From: an uncultured Coriobacteriaceae bacterium
Lineage (GTDB): Bacteria; Actinomycetota; Coriobacteriia; Coriobacteriales; QAMH01
Assembly: GCA_900556425.1 (NCBI GenBank)
Contig: USOR01000081.1
Span: forward strand, 1-5,104
Length of the DNA: 5,104 bases
Direction: 5' to 3'
The notes under the pieces: model-generated
What the model saw: the letters and a program-made list of their open reading frames with translations, nothing else
What the model was told of the DNA's origin: nothing
Databases searched by the model: none
Made by a program: the position numbers and the translations under genes
Part shown: piece by piece, positions 1 to 5,104 of the stretch
Layout: every line of letters begins with the position of its first letter
Position numbering within the stretch: the stretch's first letter is position 1

Positions 1-38
1 CTGTCTGGTCTCGAGGCAGGCAACTCGAGACCAGACAG
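1..38 (-). terminator. Perfect 15-bp inverted repeat, probable terminator of the hpt-ftsH-folE-folPK operon
   Basis: Bases 1-15 (CTGTCTGGTCTCGAG) are the exact reverse complement of bases 24-38, with an 8-base loop at 16-23. On the minus strand the hairpin begins 36 bases after the folPK stop codon, where an intrinsic terminator is expected. The bases that would form the minus-strand U tract lie outside the window, so rho-independent termination cannot be confirmed. On the plus strand the stem is followed by only two Ts, so termination in that direction looks weak. The inverted repeat itself is certain; its role as terminator is inferred from position. A repeat element or a bidirectional terminator shared with a converging gene beyond the edge is possible. 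Confidence 0.65.
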
Positions 39-74
39 TTCTGCCCCGGCGGCTTTTGTCTCATCGCACGCCTA

Positions 75-1376
75 TCAGGCGAGCATGTCCCGCGCGGGCC
101 CCATAACCTGGCCCACTGTTACCTTGTCGCGTGTGACCGCAATGCCATTCGCAAGCTCGCAGAAAGGCATGATATCGAGCAGGGGCGTCACGACGAAATC
201 ACGCTCGAGCGCAAGCGGATGCGGTAAATCGAGCTGCTCGTCTGCGCAGACGACGCCCTCGTAATCGATGATGTCGAGGTCGAGCGAGCGCGGACCGTTC
301 TCCACGCTGCGCACGCGCCCATGCTCGGCCTCGAGGCCTTGAAGCATGTGCAGCAACTCATGTGGCGTGAGCGTGGTCTGGATGAGCGCAACGGCATTGA
401 CGAAGGGAGCTTGCGCCTCGAGGTAGGCCGGCTCGCTCGTGACGTACTCGGAAACGGCACCGACCCAGACATCGGGATTGAGCCGCAGGCTCGCGAGCGC
501 ATCGTCAAGATGCCCGCAGCTATTGCCCATGTTGGAGCCAAGCGCAATGATTGCCCGATGCGAATCACGCAGCATCTCGCACGTGGCGGCCACGTTGTGA
601 ACGCGCAGGATGCGCGCGCCCTGTCCGGCCATGAACGCCGCGCACAGGGCCGATGCACGATCGCGCATGGCAGGCGCGCTTTCGGCACTCATCGCGCCGA
701 TGAAGGACTTGCGACTCACCGCGGTCATGAGCGGATAACCCAAATCGGCAAAGTGTGCCGTCGCCTGCACGAGGGCGAGATTATGCGCGATGTTCTTATC
801 AAAGCCGATTCCAAAGTCGAGGCAGATGCGCTCGGGTGCGACACCCTCGGCACTCAAGCGTGCGGCCATGCGCGAGAGCTCCTGCTCGACATCGAGGACG
901 ACATCATCGTAGACAGGGGCTTCCTGCATGGTCTTGGGCGTGCCGCGCATGTGCATGACCACGAGTCCCACGTCGCTTCGCGCCGCGAGCTCGCGCATCT
1001 CGAGGCTCCTGAAGCCGGAGATGTCGTTGATGATGCACGCACCCGCATCGATGCACGCGGCGGCCACGCTCGCGTGGCGCGTATCCACGCTCACCGCCAC
1101 GCCCTGCGCGGCAAGCTCGCGCACCACGGGCAGCACGCGCTCAAGCTCGACATCGGGGGGCACTTCCTCGGCACCGGGTCGAGTCGATTCGCCTCCCACG
1201 TCGATGATGTCTGCGCCGACAGCAAGCAGGCCACGGGCATGTTCGAGGGCCTCGGGCGCGGTGGCGTGCATGCCACCATCGCTGAACGAATCGGGCGTGA
1301 CATTGCATATGCCCATGACGACGGGCGTCGAGAGATCGAAATCAAAGGGACCGCAATGCCATGTACGTGCCCGCAT
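75..1376 (-). CDS. folP-folK: Bifunctional dihydropteroate synthase / 6-hydroxymethyl-7,8-dihydropterin pyrophosphokinase (DHPS-HPPK fusion)
   Basis: This single 433-residue cytoplasmic protein carries two consecutive steps of folate synthesis. Residues ~5-273 are DHPS: the pterin-barrel signature M21-G22..N25-TPDSFSDGG, the loop D59-VGGESTRPGA, D98 (VDTR), N117-D118, D187 (DFGIGF), S221-R222-K223 and R258-x-H260. Residues ~274-433 are HPPK: AxxALGSNMGN (275-285), YVTSEPAY (311-318), FVNAV (325-329), the metal pair D366/D368 in GPRSLDLDI, and H386-P387 with R392. HPPK transfers pyrophosphate from ATP to hydroxymethyl-dihydropterin; DHPS condenses the product with p-aminobenzoate. The positions matching the classic sulfonamide-resistance sites (F31, P67) are the usual residues. 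The linker is almost absent: only 14 residues separate H260 from the first HPPK strand. The domain order is the reverse of the fungal and plant HPPK-DHPS fusions. ATG at 1376 is chosen because it gives the normal DHPS N-terminus and follows a good ribosome binding site. The stop is TGA. Both domains look intact. Confidence 0.96.
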   Translation of the reverse strand: MRARTWHCGPFDFDLSTPVVMGICNVTPDSFSDGGMHATAPEALEHARGLLAVGADIIDVGGESTRPGAEEVPPDVELERVLPVVRELAAQGVAVSVDTRHASVAAACIDAGACIINDISGFRSLEMRELAARSDVGLVVMHMRGTPKTMQEAPVYDDVVLDVEQELSRMAARLSAEGVAPERICLDFGIGFDKNIAHNLALVQATAHFADLGYPLMTAVSRKSFIGAMSAESAPAMRDRASALCAAFMAGQGARILRVHNVAATCEMLRDSHRAIIALGSNMGNSCGHLDDALASLRLNPDVWVGAVSEYVTSEPAYLEAQAPFVNAVALIQTTLTPHELLHMLQGLEAEHGRVRSVENGPRSLDLDIIDYEGVVCADEQLDLPHPLALERDFVVTPLLDIMPFCELANGIAVTRDKVTVGQVMGPARDMLA

Positions 1377-1382
1377 GGGCGC

Positions 1383-1949
1383 CTACCTCCCCTGTCGGAT
1401 AAGGCTGAGAGCCTCGGCACGCGTCTCGGCCGAGGTGATGAAACTGCCGCGCACGGCAGACGTCGTCGTCTTGGACCCAGGTTTTTTGATGCCACGCATG
1501 GACATGCACAAGTGCTCGCACTCAAGCACGACGAGCACGCCCTGCGGCTCGAGCTCCCTGACGAGCGTATCGGCAACCTGGGAAGTCAGGCGCTCCTGCA
1601 CCTGCGGGCGTCGGGCAAAGAGATCGACCAGACGAGCAAGCTTGGAGATACCGCAAATCTGACCTGACGGATTGGGCACATAAGCCACGTGGGCCACGCC
1701 ATAGAACGGCACGAGGTGATGCTCGCAAATGGAATAGATGGGAATGTCATGGACGAGCACCATCTCCTGATGCCCCTCGTTGAACTTCTTGACGAAGAGC
1801 TCGGTGGGATCCTCATGCAGACCCGCAAGGATTTCCTCGTACATGCGAGCCACGCGCGCGGGCGTCTCGCGCAGGCCCTCACGGTCCGGGTCTTCGCCCA
1901 CGCCCTCGAGAATGAGCCTGACGCCCTCTTCTATCTTGGCGGTATCCAC
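1383..1949 (-). CDS. folE: GTP cyclohydrolase I (type IA)
   Basis: FolE converts GTP to 7,8-dihydroneopterin triphosphate and formate, the committed step of folate synthesis, as a cytoplasmic homodecamer in this family. The 188 residues match the short bacterial form (about 190 aa). The N-terminal helix [22 protein letters not shown] (5-26) and [10 protein letters not shown] (28-37) are typical. The zinc ligands are C75 and H78 in ICEHH, with C148 in [10 protein letters not shown]77 lies at the usual catalytic position. [19 protein letters not shown] (96-114) and R152-G153 followed by a K-T-T-T-S segment complete the active-site signature. All three zinc ligands are present, which separates it from the type IB enzyme. 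The start is GTG at 1949, directly after the ftsH TAG with no intervening base and with a strong Shine-Dalgarno eight bases upstream. The stop is TAG, and folPK starts six bases later. The enzyme looks complete and functional. Confidence 0.97.
   Translation of the reverse strand: MDTAKIEEGVRLILEGVGEDPDREGLRETPARVARMYEEILAGLHEDPTELFVKKFNEGHQEMVLVHDIPIYSICEHHLVPFYGVAHVAYVPNPSGQICGISKLARLVDLFARRPQVQERLTSQVADTLVRELEPQGVLVVLECEHLCMSMRGIKKPGSKTTTSAVRGSFITSAETRAEALSLIRQGR
1385..1392 (-). promoter_or_regulatory. Ribosome binding site of folPK, inside the end of folE
   Basis: The minus strand reads GGGGAGGT eight bases before the ATG at 1376. The motif is made from the last Gly and Arg codons of folE and the first base of its TAG stop. 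Ribosomes finishing folE would therefore sit on this site, which suggests translational coupling. The site supports the ATG at 1376 as the start. Confidence 0.75.
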
Positions 1950-3986
1950 CTAGCGCTCCTCCTCATCGGAATCGGGCGGAGGAGGCGACACGGGAGCTGG
2001 CATGTCGGCCGCATCTTCCGGCCCCATGAGCTCGTGCGGGGCACCGGCGTTCTCGGCGGCCGTGAGGATGTCCTTGCGGTCCTCCTCGGCCTCCTTGGGA
2101 TGCGTCTTCTCCCACTCGATGTACTCGTCCCAACTGTTGTCGAGCAGGGCCTCGACAGCCTTGCCCTCGACGGTCTCGCGCTCGAGCAAGACGCTGGCCA
2201 TGAGCTCGAGCTGCGTGCGGTTCTCGGAGAGAATGCGGAATGCCGTGTCATGCGCCGTCGTCATGAGGCGTGCGACTTCCTCGTCGATGGTATTGGCAGT
2301 CTCCTGGCTGTAATCCGGCGTCGAGCCAAAATCACGGCCGAGGAAGACCTCCTGGTTGGGTTCGCCGTAAACCTGGTGGCCCAGAATATCGCTCATGCCA
2401 TAGCGCGTGACCATGGCCTTGGCCATCTTCGTCGCACGCTCGAGGTCGTTGGAGGCACCGGTCGTGACATCGCCATCGTTCATGATTTCCTCGGCGACGC
2501 GGCCACCCAGGAACATGGCGAGGTTATCGATCATCTCGCTCTTGGACTGCAGGAATCGATCCTCGCTCGGGATGGAAAGCGTGTAACCGAGGGCCTGGCC
2601 ACGCGCGATGATCGAAATCTTGTGGATGGGGTCGGTGTGATTGAGCAGATGACCCACGAGCGCATGACCGGACTCATGGTAGGCAATCGTCGTCTTCTCC
2701 TTCTCGGTCATGATGCGACCTTTGCGCTCGGGACCGGCGACGACGCGCTCCATGGACTCGGTGACCTCATCGTTGGTGATGATGCTCTTGCCGCGACGGG
2801 CAGCCAGCAGCGCCGCCTCGTTGAGCAGGTTGGCGAGGTCGGCACCCGTAAAGCCACTCGTGAGCGAAGCCAGGGCAGCAAGGTCAACATCGCTTGCCAT
2901 CGGCTTGCCCTCGCAGTGCACCTTGAGGATTTGCTCGCGGCCCTTGAGGTCGGGACGATCGACGACGATCTGACGGTCGAAGCGGCCAGGCCTGAGCAGG
3001 GCGGGATCGAGGATGTCGACGCGATTGGTCGCGGCAATCATGATGACGGAGTCATTGCTCTCGAATCCGTCCATTTCGACGAGGAGCTGGTTGAGCGTCT
3101 GCTCGCGCTCGTCATGACCACCGCCAAGGCCAGCACCACGCTGACGACCGACGGCATCGATCTCGTCGATGAAGATGATGGCGGGAGCGCTCTCCTTGGC
3201 CTGCGCGAAGAGGTCGCGCACGCGCGAGGCGCCGACGCCAACGAACATCTCGACGAAGTCGGAGCCGGAGATGCTGAAGAAGGGCACGCCGGCCTCACCG
3301 GCAACGGCACGCGCGAGAAGCGTCTTGCCCGTACCCGGAGGGCCGACAAGCAGCACACCGCGTGGAATCTTCGCGCCCATCGCCTGGTATTTGGCCGGAT
3401 TCGAAAGGAAGTCCTTGATCTCCTCGAGTTCCTCGACGGCCTCATCGATACCGGCAACATCCGAGAAGCGCACCTTGGGCGTTTCCTCCGAAACCTTCTT
3501 GGCTTTGGTCTTGCCAAATTGCATCTGCTTGCTATTCGCGCCGCTCACCTGCGACATGAAGAAAATCAGCACGCCAAAGATAAGGAGCAGCGGCAGGAGC
3601 GTCGTGAGGAGCGTCGTGATCCAACCCGAGGTGGCGTCCTCGTTGTACTTGGTTTCCGGATGAGCTGCCATGAGCTCCTGCAACATGTCATCGCCGGTAT
3701 AGGTCGACTTGAAGCTCGAAAGCTCACCGGCTTCCTTGGCTGCGGCGTCCTTGTAGTAGGTACCGTCGAGCGTCGCGGATGCGGCATGATAGGTAACCTC
3801 GGCCACGCGATCCTCGTTGACCGCCGTGACGAAGTCGCTCGTGATGAGCTCGTCGATCTCCTGCTGCGGGCCAAAGTTCAAAAGCTGGCTTCCCACAAGA
3901 GCAACGAGCACGAGCCCCAGGAGCACGTACAGGACGATATTGCGGGGATTCGGACCCTTCTTCTTGGTGGTGTTGGGCTCTTCCAC
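1950..3986 (-). CDS. ftsH: ATP-dependent zinc metalloprotease FtsH
   Basis: FtsH is a hexameric, membrane-anchored AAA+ protease that extracts and degrades misfolded membrane proteins and some regulators. The 678 residues show, in order: a Lys-rich cytoplasmic N-terminus; membrane helix 1 (~17-37); an extracytoplasmic segment (~38-120); helix 2 (~121-146); the linker with QFGKTKAK (156-163); the AAA+ domain with Walker A GPPGTGKT (215-222), the FVG pore loop (248-250), Walker B IFIDEID (271-277), sensor N321 and arginines R333/R336 in LLRPGRFDR; then the protease domain with HESGH (437-441, zinc ligands H437 and H441, catalytic E438) and third ligand D514 in [11 protein letters not shown]. 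The tail after ~residue 640 is low-complexity, Pro-rich and acidic ([11 protein letters not shown]). The start is GTG at 3986, preceded by AAGGAG seven bases upstream; the resulting short N-terminus is normal. hpt ends 31 bp upstream and folE begins directly after the TAG stop. All catalytic residues are present. Confidence 0.98.
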   Translation of the reverse strand: MEEPNTTKKKGPNPRNIVLYVLLGLVLVALVGSQLLNFGPQQEIDELITSDFVTAVNEDRVAEVTYHAASATLDGTYYKDAAAKEAGELSSFKSTYTGDDMLQELMAAHPETKYNEDATSGWITTLLTTLLPLLLIFGVLIFFMSQVSGANSKQMQFGKTKAKKVSEETPKVRFSDVAGIDEAVEELEEIKDFLSNPAKYQAMGAKIPRGVLLVGPPGTGKTLLARAVAGEAGVPFFSISGSDFVEMFVGVGASRVRDLFAQAKESAPAIIFIDEIDAVGRQRGAGLGGGHDEREQTLNQLLVEMDGFESNDSVIMIAATNRVDILDPALLRPGRFDRQIVVDRPDLKGREQILKVHCEGKPMASDVDLAALASLTSGFTGADLANLLNEAALLAARRGKSIITNDEVTESMERVVAGPERKGRIMTEKEKTTIAYHESGHALVGHLLNHTDPIHKISIIARGQALGYTLSIPSEDRFLQSKSEMIDNLAMFLGGRVAEEIMNDGDVTTGASNDLERATKMAKAMVTRYGMSDILGHQVYGEPNQEVFLGRDFGSTPDYSQETANTIDEEVARLMTTAHDTAFRILSENRTQLELMASVLLERETVEGKAVEALLDNSWDEYIEWEKTHPKEAEEDRKDILTAAENAGAPHELMGPEDAADMPAPVSPPPPDSDEEER
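1956..1964 (-). promoter_or_regulatory. Ribosome binding site of folE, embedded in the acidic C-terminal codons of ftsH
   Basis: The minus strand reads GAGGAGGAG, containing a perfect AGGAGG (1963 to 1958) with eight bases before the folE GTG at 1949. The same nine bases are the three Glu codons of the FtsH C-terminus (DEEER then TAG), so the acidic tail doubles as the Shine-Dalgarno sequence. This makes the GTG a well-supported start and implies coupling of folE to ftsH translation. Confidence 0.8.
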
Positions 3987-3993
3987 TCAACTT

Positions 3994-3999
3994 CTCCTT
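3994..3999 (-). promoter_or_regulatory. Ribosome binding site of ftsH
   Basis: AAGGAG on the minus strand lies seven bases before the GTG at 3986, in the 31-bp gap after hpt. No terminator-like hairpin or clear promoter is visible in this gap, so ftsH is probably transcribed with hpt. The site decides the GTG start, since no in-frame ATG is suitably placed. Confidence 0.7.
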
Positions 4000-4017
4000 A
4001 TCTAGCAATCATCAGGC

Positions 4018-4557
4018 CTACTGATAGACCTCTGGCTTTAACGCGGCAACGCAAGGCAGGTTGCGGTAGCGCTCGGCGTAATCGAGCCCGTATCCGACAA
4101 TGAACTCGTCAGGGCAATCGAACCCGACATACGCACACGCAAGATCGGTCTTCTGCGCGCCTTGCTTGCGCAGCAGCGTGGCGATTTCGAGCGTTGCGGG
4201 CTTGCGACTGGAAAGCTCCCTCATGAGGAAGTCCAGGGTCAAGCCCGAGTCAAGGATGTCCTCGGCAATGAGGACGTGCTTACCCTCAATTGACGTGTTC
4301 AAGTCCTTGACAATTGTCACGGTCCCGGATGACGTGGCATCCAGCCCGTAAGAACTCACGGCCATGAAATCCATCTCGAGCGGAAGGTCGATGGCGCGGA
4401 CGAGGTCTGCCATGAAGATGGCGGCACCTTTGAGCACCGAGATGACGACGAGGGGTTGCCTATCGGCATAATCGATGGTGATTTGCGCACCCATCTGCGC
4501 GACGCGGGCTTGGATCTGCTCCTGCGTAAAGAGCACTTCCTGTATGTCCTCGTACAC
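4018..4557 (-). CDS. hpt: Hypoxanthine(-guanine) phosphoribosyltransferase
   Basis: Hpt transfers the phosphoribosyl group of PRPP to hypoxanthine or guanine, giving IMP or GMP (purine salvage, cytoplasm). The 179 residues match the usual bacterial length of ~175-190. Visible motifs are the pyrophosphate loop VLKGA (41-45), the flexible-loop SSYG (68-71), the PRPP-binding motif VLIAEDILDSG (95-105) with acidic E99/D100 and D103, and the C-terminal base- and metal-binding segment DEFIVGYGLDYAERYRNLP (150-168), with D159 and R165 at conserved positions. The PRPP loop has A98 and S104 where many homologues have Val and Thr; both are conservative. The start is GTG at 4557, which gives the standard N-terminus (EDIQEVLFT); upstream is a modest GGAAAGG with six bases of spacing. 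The stop is TAG. As first gene after the terminator and promoter region, it appears to lead the operon. Substrate choice between hypoxanthine and guanine cannot be read from the sequence. Confidence 0.97.
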   Translation of the reverse strand: MYEDIQEVLFTQEQIQARVAQMGAQITIDYADRQPLVVISVLKGAAIFMADLVRAIDLPLEMDFMAVSSYGLDATSSGTVTIVKDLNTSIEGKHVLIAEDILDSGLTLDFLMRELSSRKPATLEIATLLRKQGAQKTDLACAYVGFDCPDEFIVGYGLDYAERYRNLPCVAALKPEVYQ

Positions 4558-4570
4558 AAAACGCCTTTCC

Positions 4571-4596
4571 GTCTCGAGACAATGGCTTACACCATT
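4571..4596. repeat. Two abutting short inverted repeats in the hpt leader (possible operator)
   Basis: Bases 4571-4580 are the perfect 10-bp palindrome GTCTCGAGAC. Directly beside it, AATGG (4581-4585) and CCATT (4592-4596) form an inverted repeat around a six-base spacer and overlap the candidate -10 element. They lie between the candidate promoter and the hpt ribosome binding site, a usual place for a repressor site. Seen directly as symmetry; an operator role is inference only, and the CTCGAG core is common in this genome's codon usage. Confidence 0.35.
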
Positions 4597-4602
4597 ATGT
4601 CA
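4594..4602 (-). promoter_or_regulatory. Candidate extended -10 promoter element for the hpt operon
   Basis: The minus strand reads TGACATAAT, that is TGn followed by CATAAT (five of six matches to TATAAT). Upstream is A/T-rich, but the hexamer 17 bases away (CTAAAC) is a poor -35, as allowed for extended -10 promoters. Transcription would start near 4587, giving a leader of about 30 bases before the hpt GTG. Found by eye. Confidence 0.42.
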
Positions 4603-4622
4603 TGTGCATATAAAAAGTTTAG

Positions 4623-4651
4623 ACTATATCGACTTCGTCACGAAACCGCAA
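4623..4651 (-). promoter_or_regulatory. Alternative sigma70-type promoter candidate for hpt
   Basis: On the minus strand TTGCGG (4651 to 4646) and TATAGT (4628 to 4623, five of six matches to TATAAT) are separated by exactly 17 bases. The -35 matches the consensus in its TTG only. Its upstream part sits in the T-rich tail of the terminator of the preceding gene. It would give a leader of roughly 60 bases. It may be used instead of, or together with, the candidate nearer to hpt. Confidence 0.35.
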
Positions 4652-4681
4652 ACAAACGGGGCCCGCACATGCGCGAGCCCC
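4646..4681 (-). terminator. Intrinsic terminator of the upstream membrane-protein gene
   Basis: On the minus strand GGGGC (4681-4677) pairs with GCCCC (4662-4658). The stem continues through a T-G wobble (4676/4663) and CGC/GCG, leaving a loop of about six bases. It is followed by GTTTGTTTG, a T-rich tail interrupted by G. The wobble would be a C-A mismatch on the plus strand, which favours minus-strand function. It begins 26 bases after the TAG at 4708, so transcription of the upstream gene is probably ended here and hpt needs its own promoter. Confidence 0.75.
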
Positions 4682-4707
4682 GTCTCTCTTTCCATGTTGC
4701 CACGCGA

Positions 4708-5104
4708 CTACTTGTCGAGCTCGACCTTCTCACCGTGATGGTGTTGCTTGACGACGGCTGCGACCACACCCGACATGGCAAACAGCGCAATGGCATTGGG
4801 AATGACCATGAGCTGGTTGAACATGTCGGCAAGCTCCCACACCAGGTCATTCGAGAGCAGCGAGCCCAGGAAGATGAAGATGAGCGCGATGACCGCGAGC
4901 ACGATGAGCACCGCGAAGATCGCTACGCTCTCCCACAAACGTCCATCAAGCAATCCTTCAGCAGCATAGGCAGAAAGAATGATCCCTGGCGAACGCGCAA
5001 TGGTGGTGATAGCCACGAAGGGCTTCAGCTTCATATCCGTAAGCGGAACGATATAGGTGAACGTATCTTTCGGCAGCCCCGGAATAAGGAACAAGATGAA
5101 CACG
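4708..5104 (-). CDS. C-terminal part of a membrane protein: VTT/TVP38-like region joined to an AGCS-symporter-like C-terminus (5' end outside window)
   Basis: At least 131 residues are visible; the frame is open to the window edge, so the start lies beyond 5104 and the GTG at 5103 is probably internal. Residues 7-50 of the fragment (IPGLPKD, then TYIVPLTDMKLKPFV and ARSPG) match the end of the TVP38/TMEM64 (SNARE-associated, VTT) domain, whose members are proposed lipid scramblases or transporters. A hydrophobic helix follows (~60-79). Residues ~77-118 (FLGSLLSNDLVWELADMFN, then LMVIPNAIALFAMSGVV) instead look like the last helix region of AGCS sodium:alanine symporters, whose typical pattern is LVWxLADxxNGLMAIPNLIALLxLSxVV. 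The tail is hydrophilic with three adjacent His (121-123) and ends LDK before TAG. The VTT call rests on the PGLPKD and ARSPG pattern and the AGCS call on the PN and LAD pattern, both from memory of the families. It may be a true fusion, a deletion scar, or a lineage-specific VTT protein. A terminator follows. Confidence 0.72.
   Translation of the reverse strand, partial: VFILFLIPGLPKDTFTYIVPLTDMKLKPFVAITTIARSPGIILSAYAAEGLLDGRLWESVAIFAVLIVLAVIALIFIFLGSLLSNDLVWELADMFNQLMVIPNAIALFAMSGVVAAVVKQHHHGEKVELDK

Noticed and set aside
928..1662. A 244-codon plus-strand frame, and several minus-strand frames of 60-170 codons within folPK, folE and ftsH.
   Set aside because: These are shifted-frame shadows with Ser/Arg/Ala-rich composition typical of out-of-frame high-G+C coding DNA. 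None has its own initiation signals or family motifs.
321..1667. A 448-codon open frame on the plus strand opposite folPK and folE.
   Set aside because: It has the same register as the antisense ftsH frame, because folPK, folE and ftsH share a frame. It is an antisense shadow of strongly conserved enzymes with no recognisable protein features.
3724..4008. A minus-strand frame beginning with TTG between hpt and ftsH that could be read as an alternative start of the next gene.
   Set aside because: It is out of frame with FtsH and gives a protein with no FtsH character. The AAGGAG site fits the GTG at 3986, which yields the correct N-terminus and membrane helix.
1689..4103. An 804-codon open frame on the plus strand across ftsH and parts of folE and hpt.
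   Set aside because: It is in exact codon-for-codon register with ftsH on the other strand, so it stays open simply because ftsH avoids TTA, CTA and TCA codons. The translation shows no domain, is rich in His/Arg/Leu/Asp, and has no promoter or ribosome binding site.
4475..4738. An 87-codon plus-strand frame crossing the hpt start, the intergenic region and the terminator.
   Set aside because: It overlaps the hpt 5' end, promoter candidates and terminator hairpin, and shows no family motif or convincing ribosome binding site.
4731..4742. Three adjacent histidines near the C-terminus of the membrane protein as a metal-binding site.
   Set aside because: A short His run in a hydrophilic tail has no further ligand pattern around it. 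It is noted in the gene entry but not claimed as a function.
1..5104. CRISPR array, insertion sequence, tRNA or rRNA, or phage genes.
   Set aside because: No spaced direct repeats, transposase motifs, cloverleaf-like sequence or phage proteins were seen. Coding density is filled by housekeeping genes in one direction.

Overview
The window is a compact, high-G+C bacterial region in which every recognisable gene lies on the minus strand. In transcription order (right to left) they are: the 3' part of a membrane-protein gene, a short intergenic region with a terminator and promoter candidates, then hpt, ftsH, folE and a fused folP-folK, ending in a strong hairpin at the left edge. The order hpt-ftsH-folE-folP-(folB)-folK is a well-known actinobacterial arrangement. 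Together with the high G+C, the GTG starts and the Gram-positive style of FtsH, it points to Actinomycetota. I favour a Coriobacteriia-type (Eggerthella/Collinsella-like) genome, but this is inference and not proven by the window.

Region by region: 1-38 is a perfect 15-bp inverted repeat that probably terminates the operon. 75-1376 encodes one polypeptide with dihydropteroate synthase followed by HPPK. 1383-1949 is folE (GTP cyclohydrolase I), 1950-3986 is ftsH (membrane AAA+ zinc protease), and 4018-4557 is hpt (hypoxanthine-guanine phosphoribosyltransferase). 4558-4707 holds the terminator of the upstream gene and the likely promoter(s) of the hpt operon. 4708-5104 is the C-terminal part of a membrane protein that starts beyond the window.

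The genes look like one transcription unit. hpt-ftsH spacing is 31 bp, ftsH and folE abut with no spacer (TAG directly followed by GTG), and folE-folPK spacing is 6 bp. The Shine-Dalgarno sequences of folE and folPK lie inside the 3' end of the preceding gene. The fol genes supply three folate-pathway activities: FolE makes dihydroneopterin triphosphate from GTP, the HPPK domain pyrophosphorylates hydroxymethyl-dihydropterin, and the DHPS domain joins it to p-aminobenzoate. Hpt salvages purines to IMP/GMP and so is linked through GTP to FolE. FtsH is a membrane quality-control protease carried along in this conserved actinobacterial cluster. FolB (dihydroneopterin aldolase), which often lies between folP and folK in Actinobacteria, is absent from the window.

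No clearly new multi-gene system is visible. The most unusual object is the partial protein at the right edge. Its N-terminal half looks like the end of a TVP38/TMEM64 (VTT/DedA-like) membrane protein, while its last ~55 residues look like the C-terminus of an AGCS-type sodium:alanine symporter, which suggests an in-frame chimera. The second is the tight DHPS-HPPK fusion without FolB.
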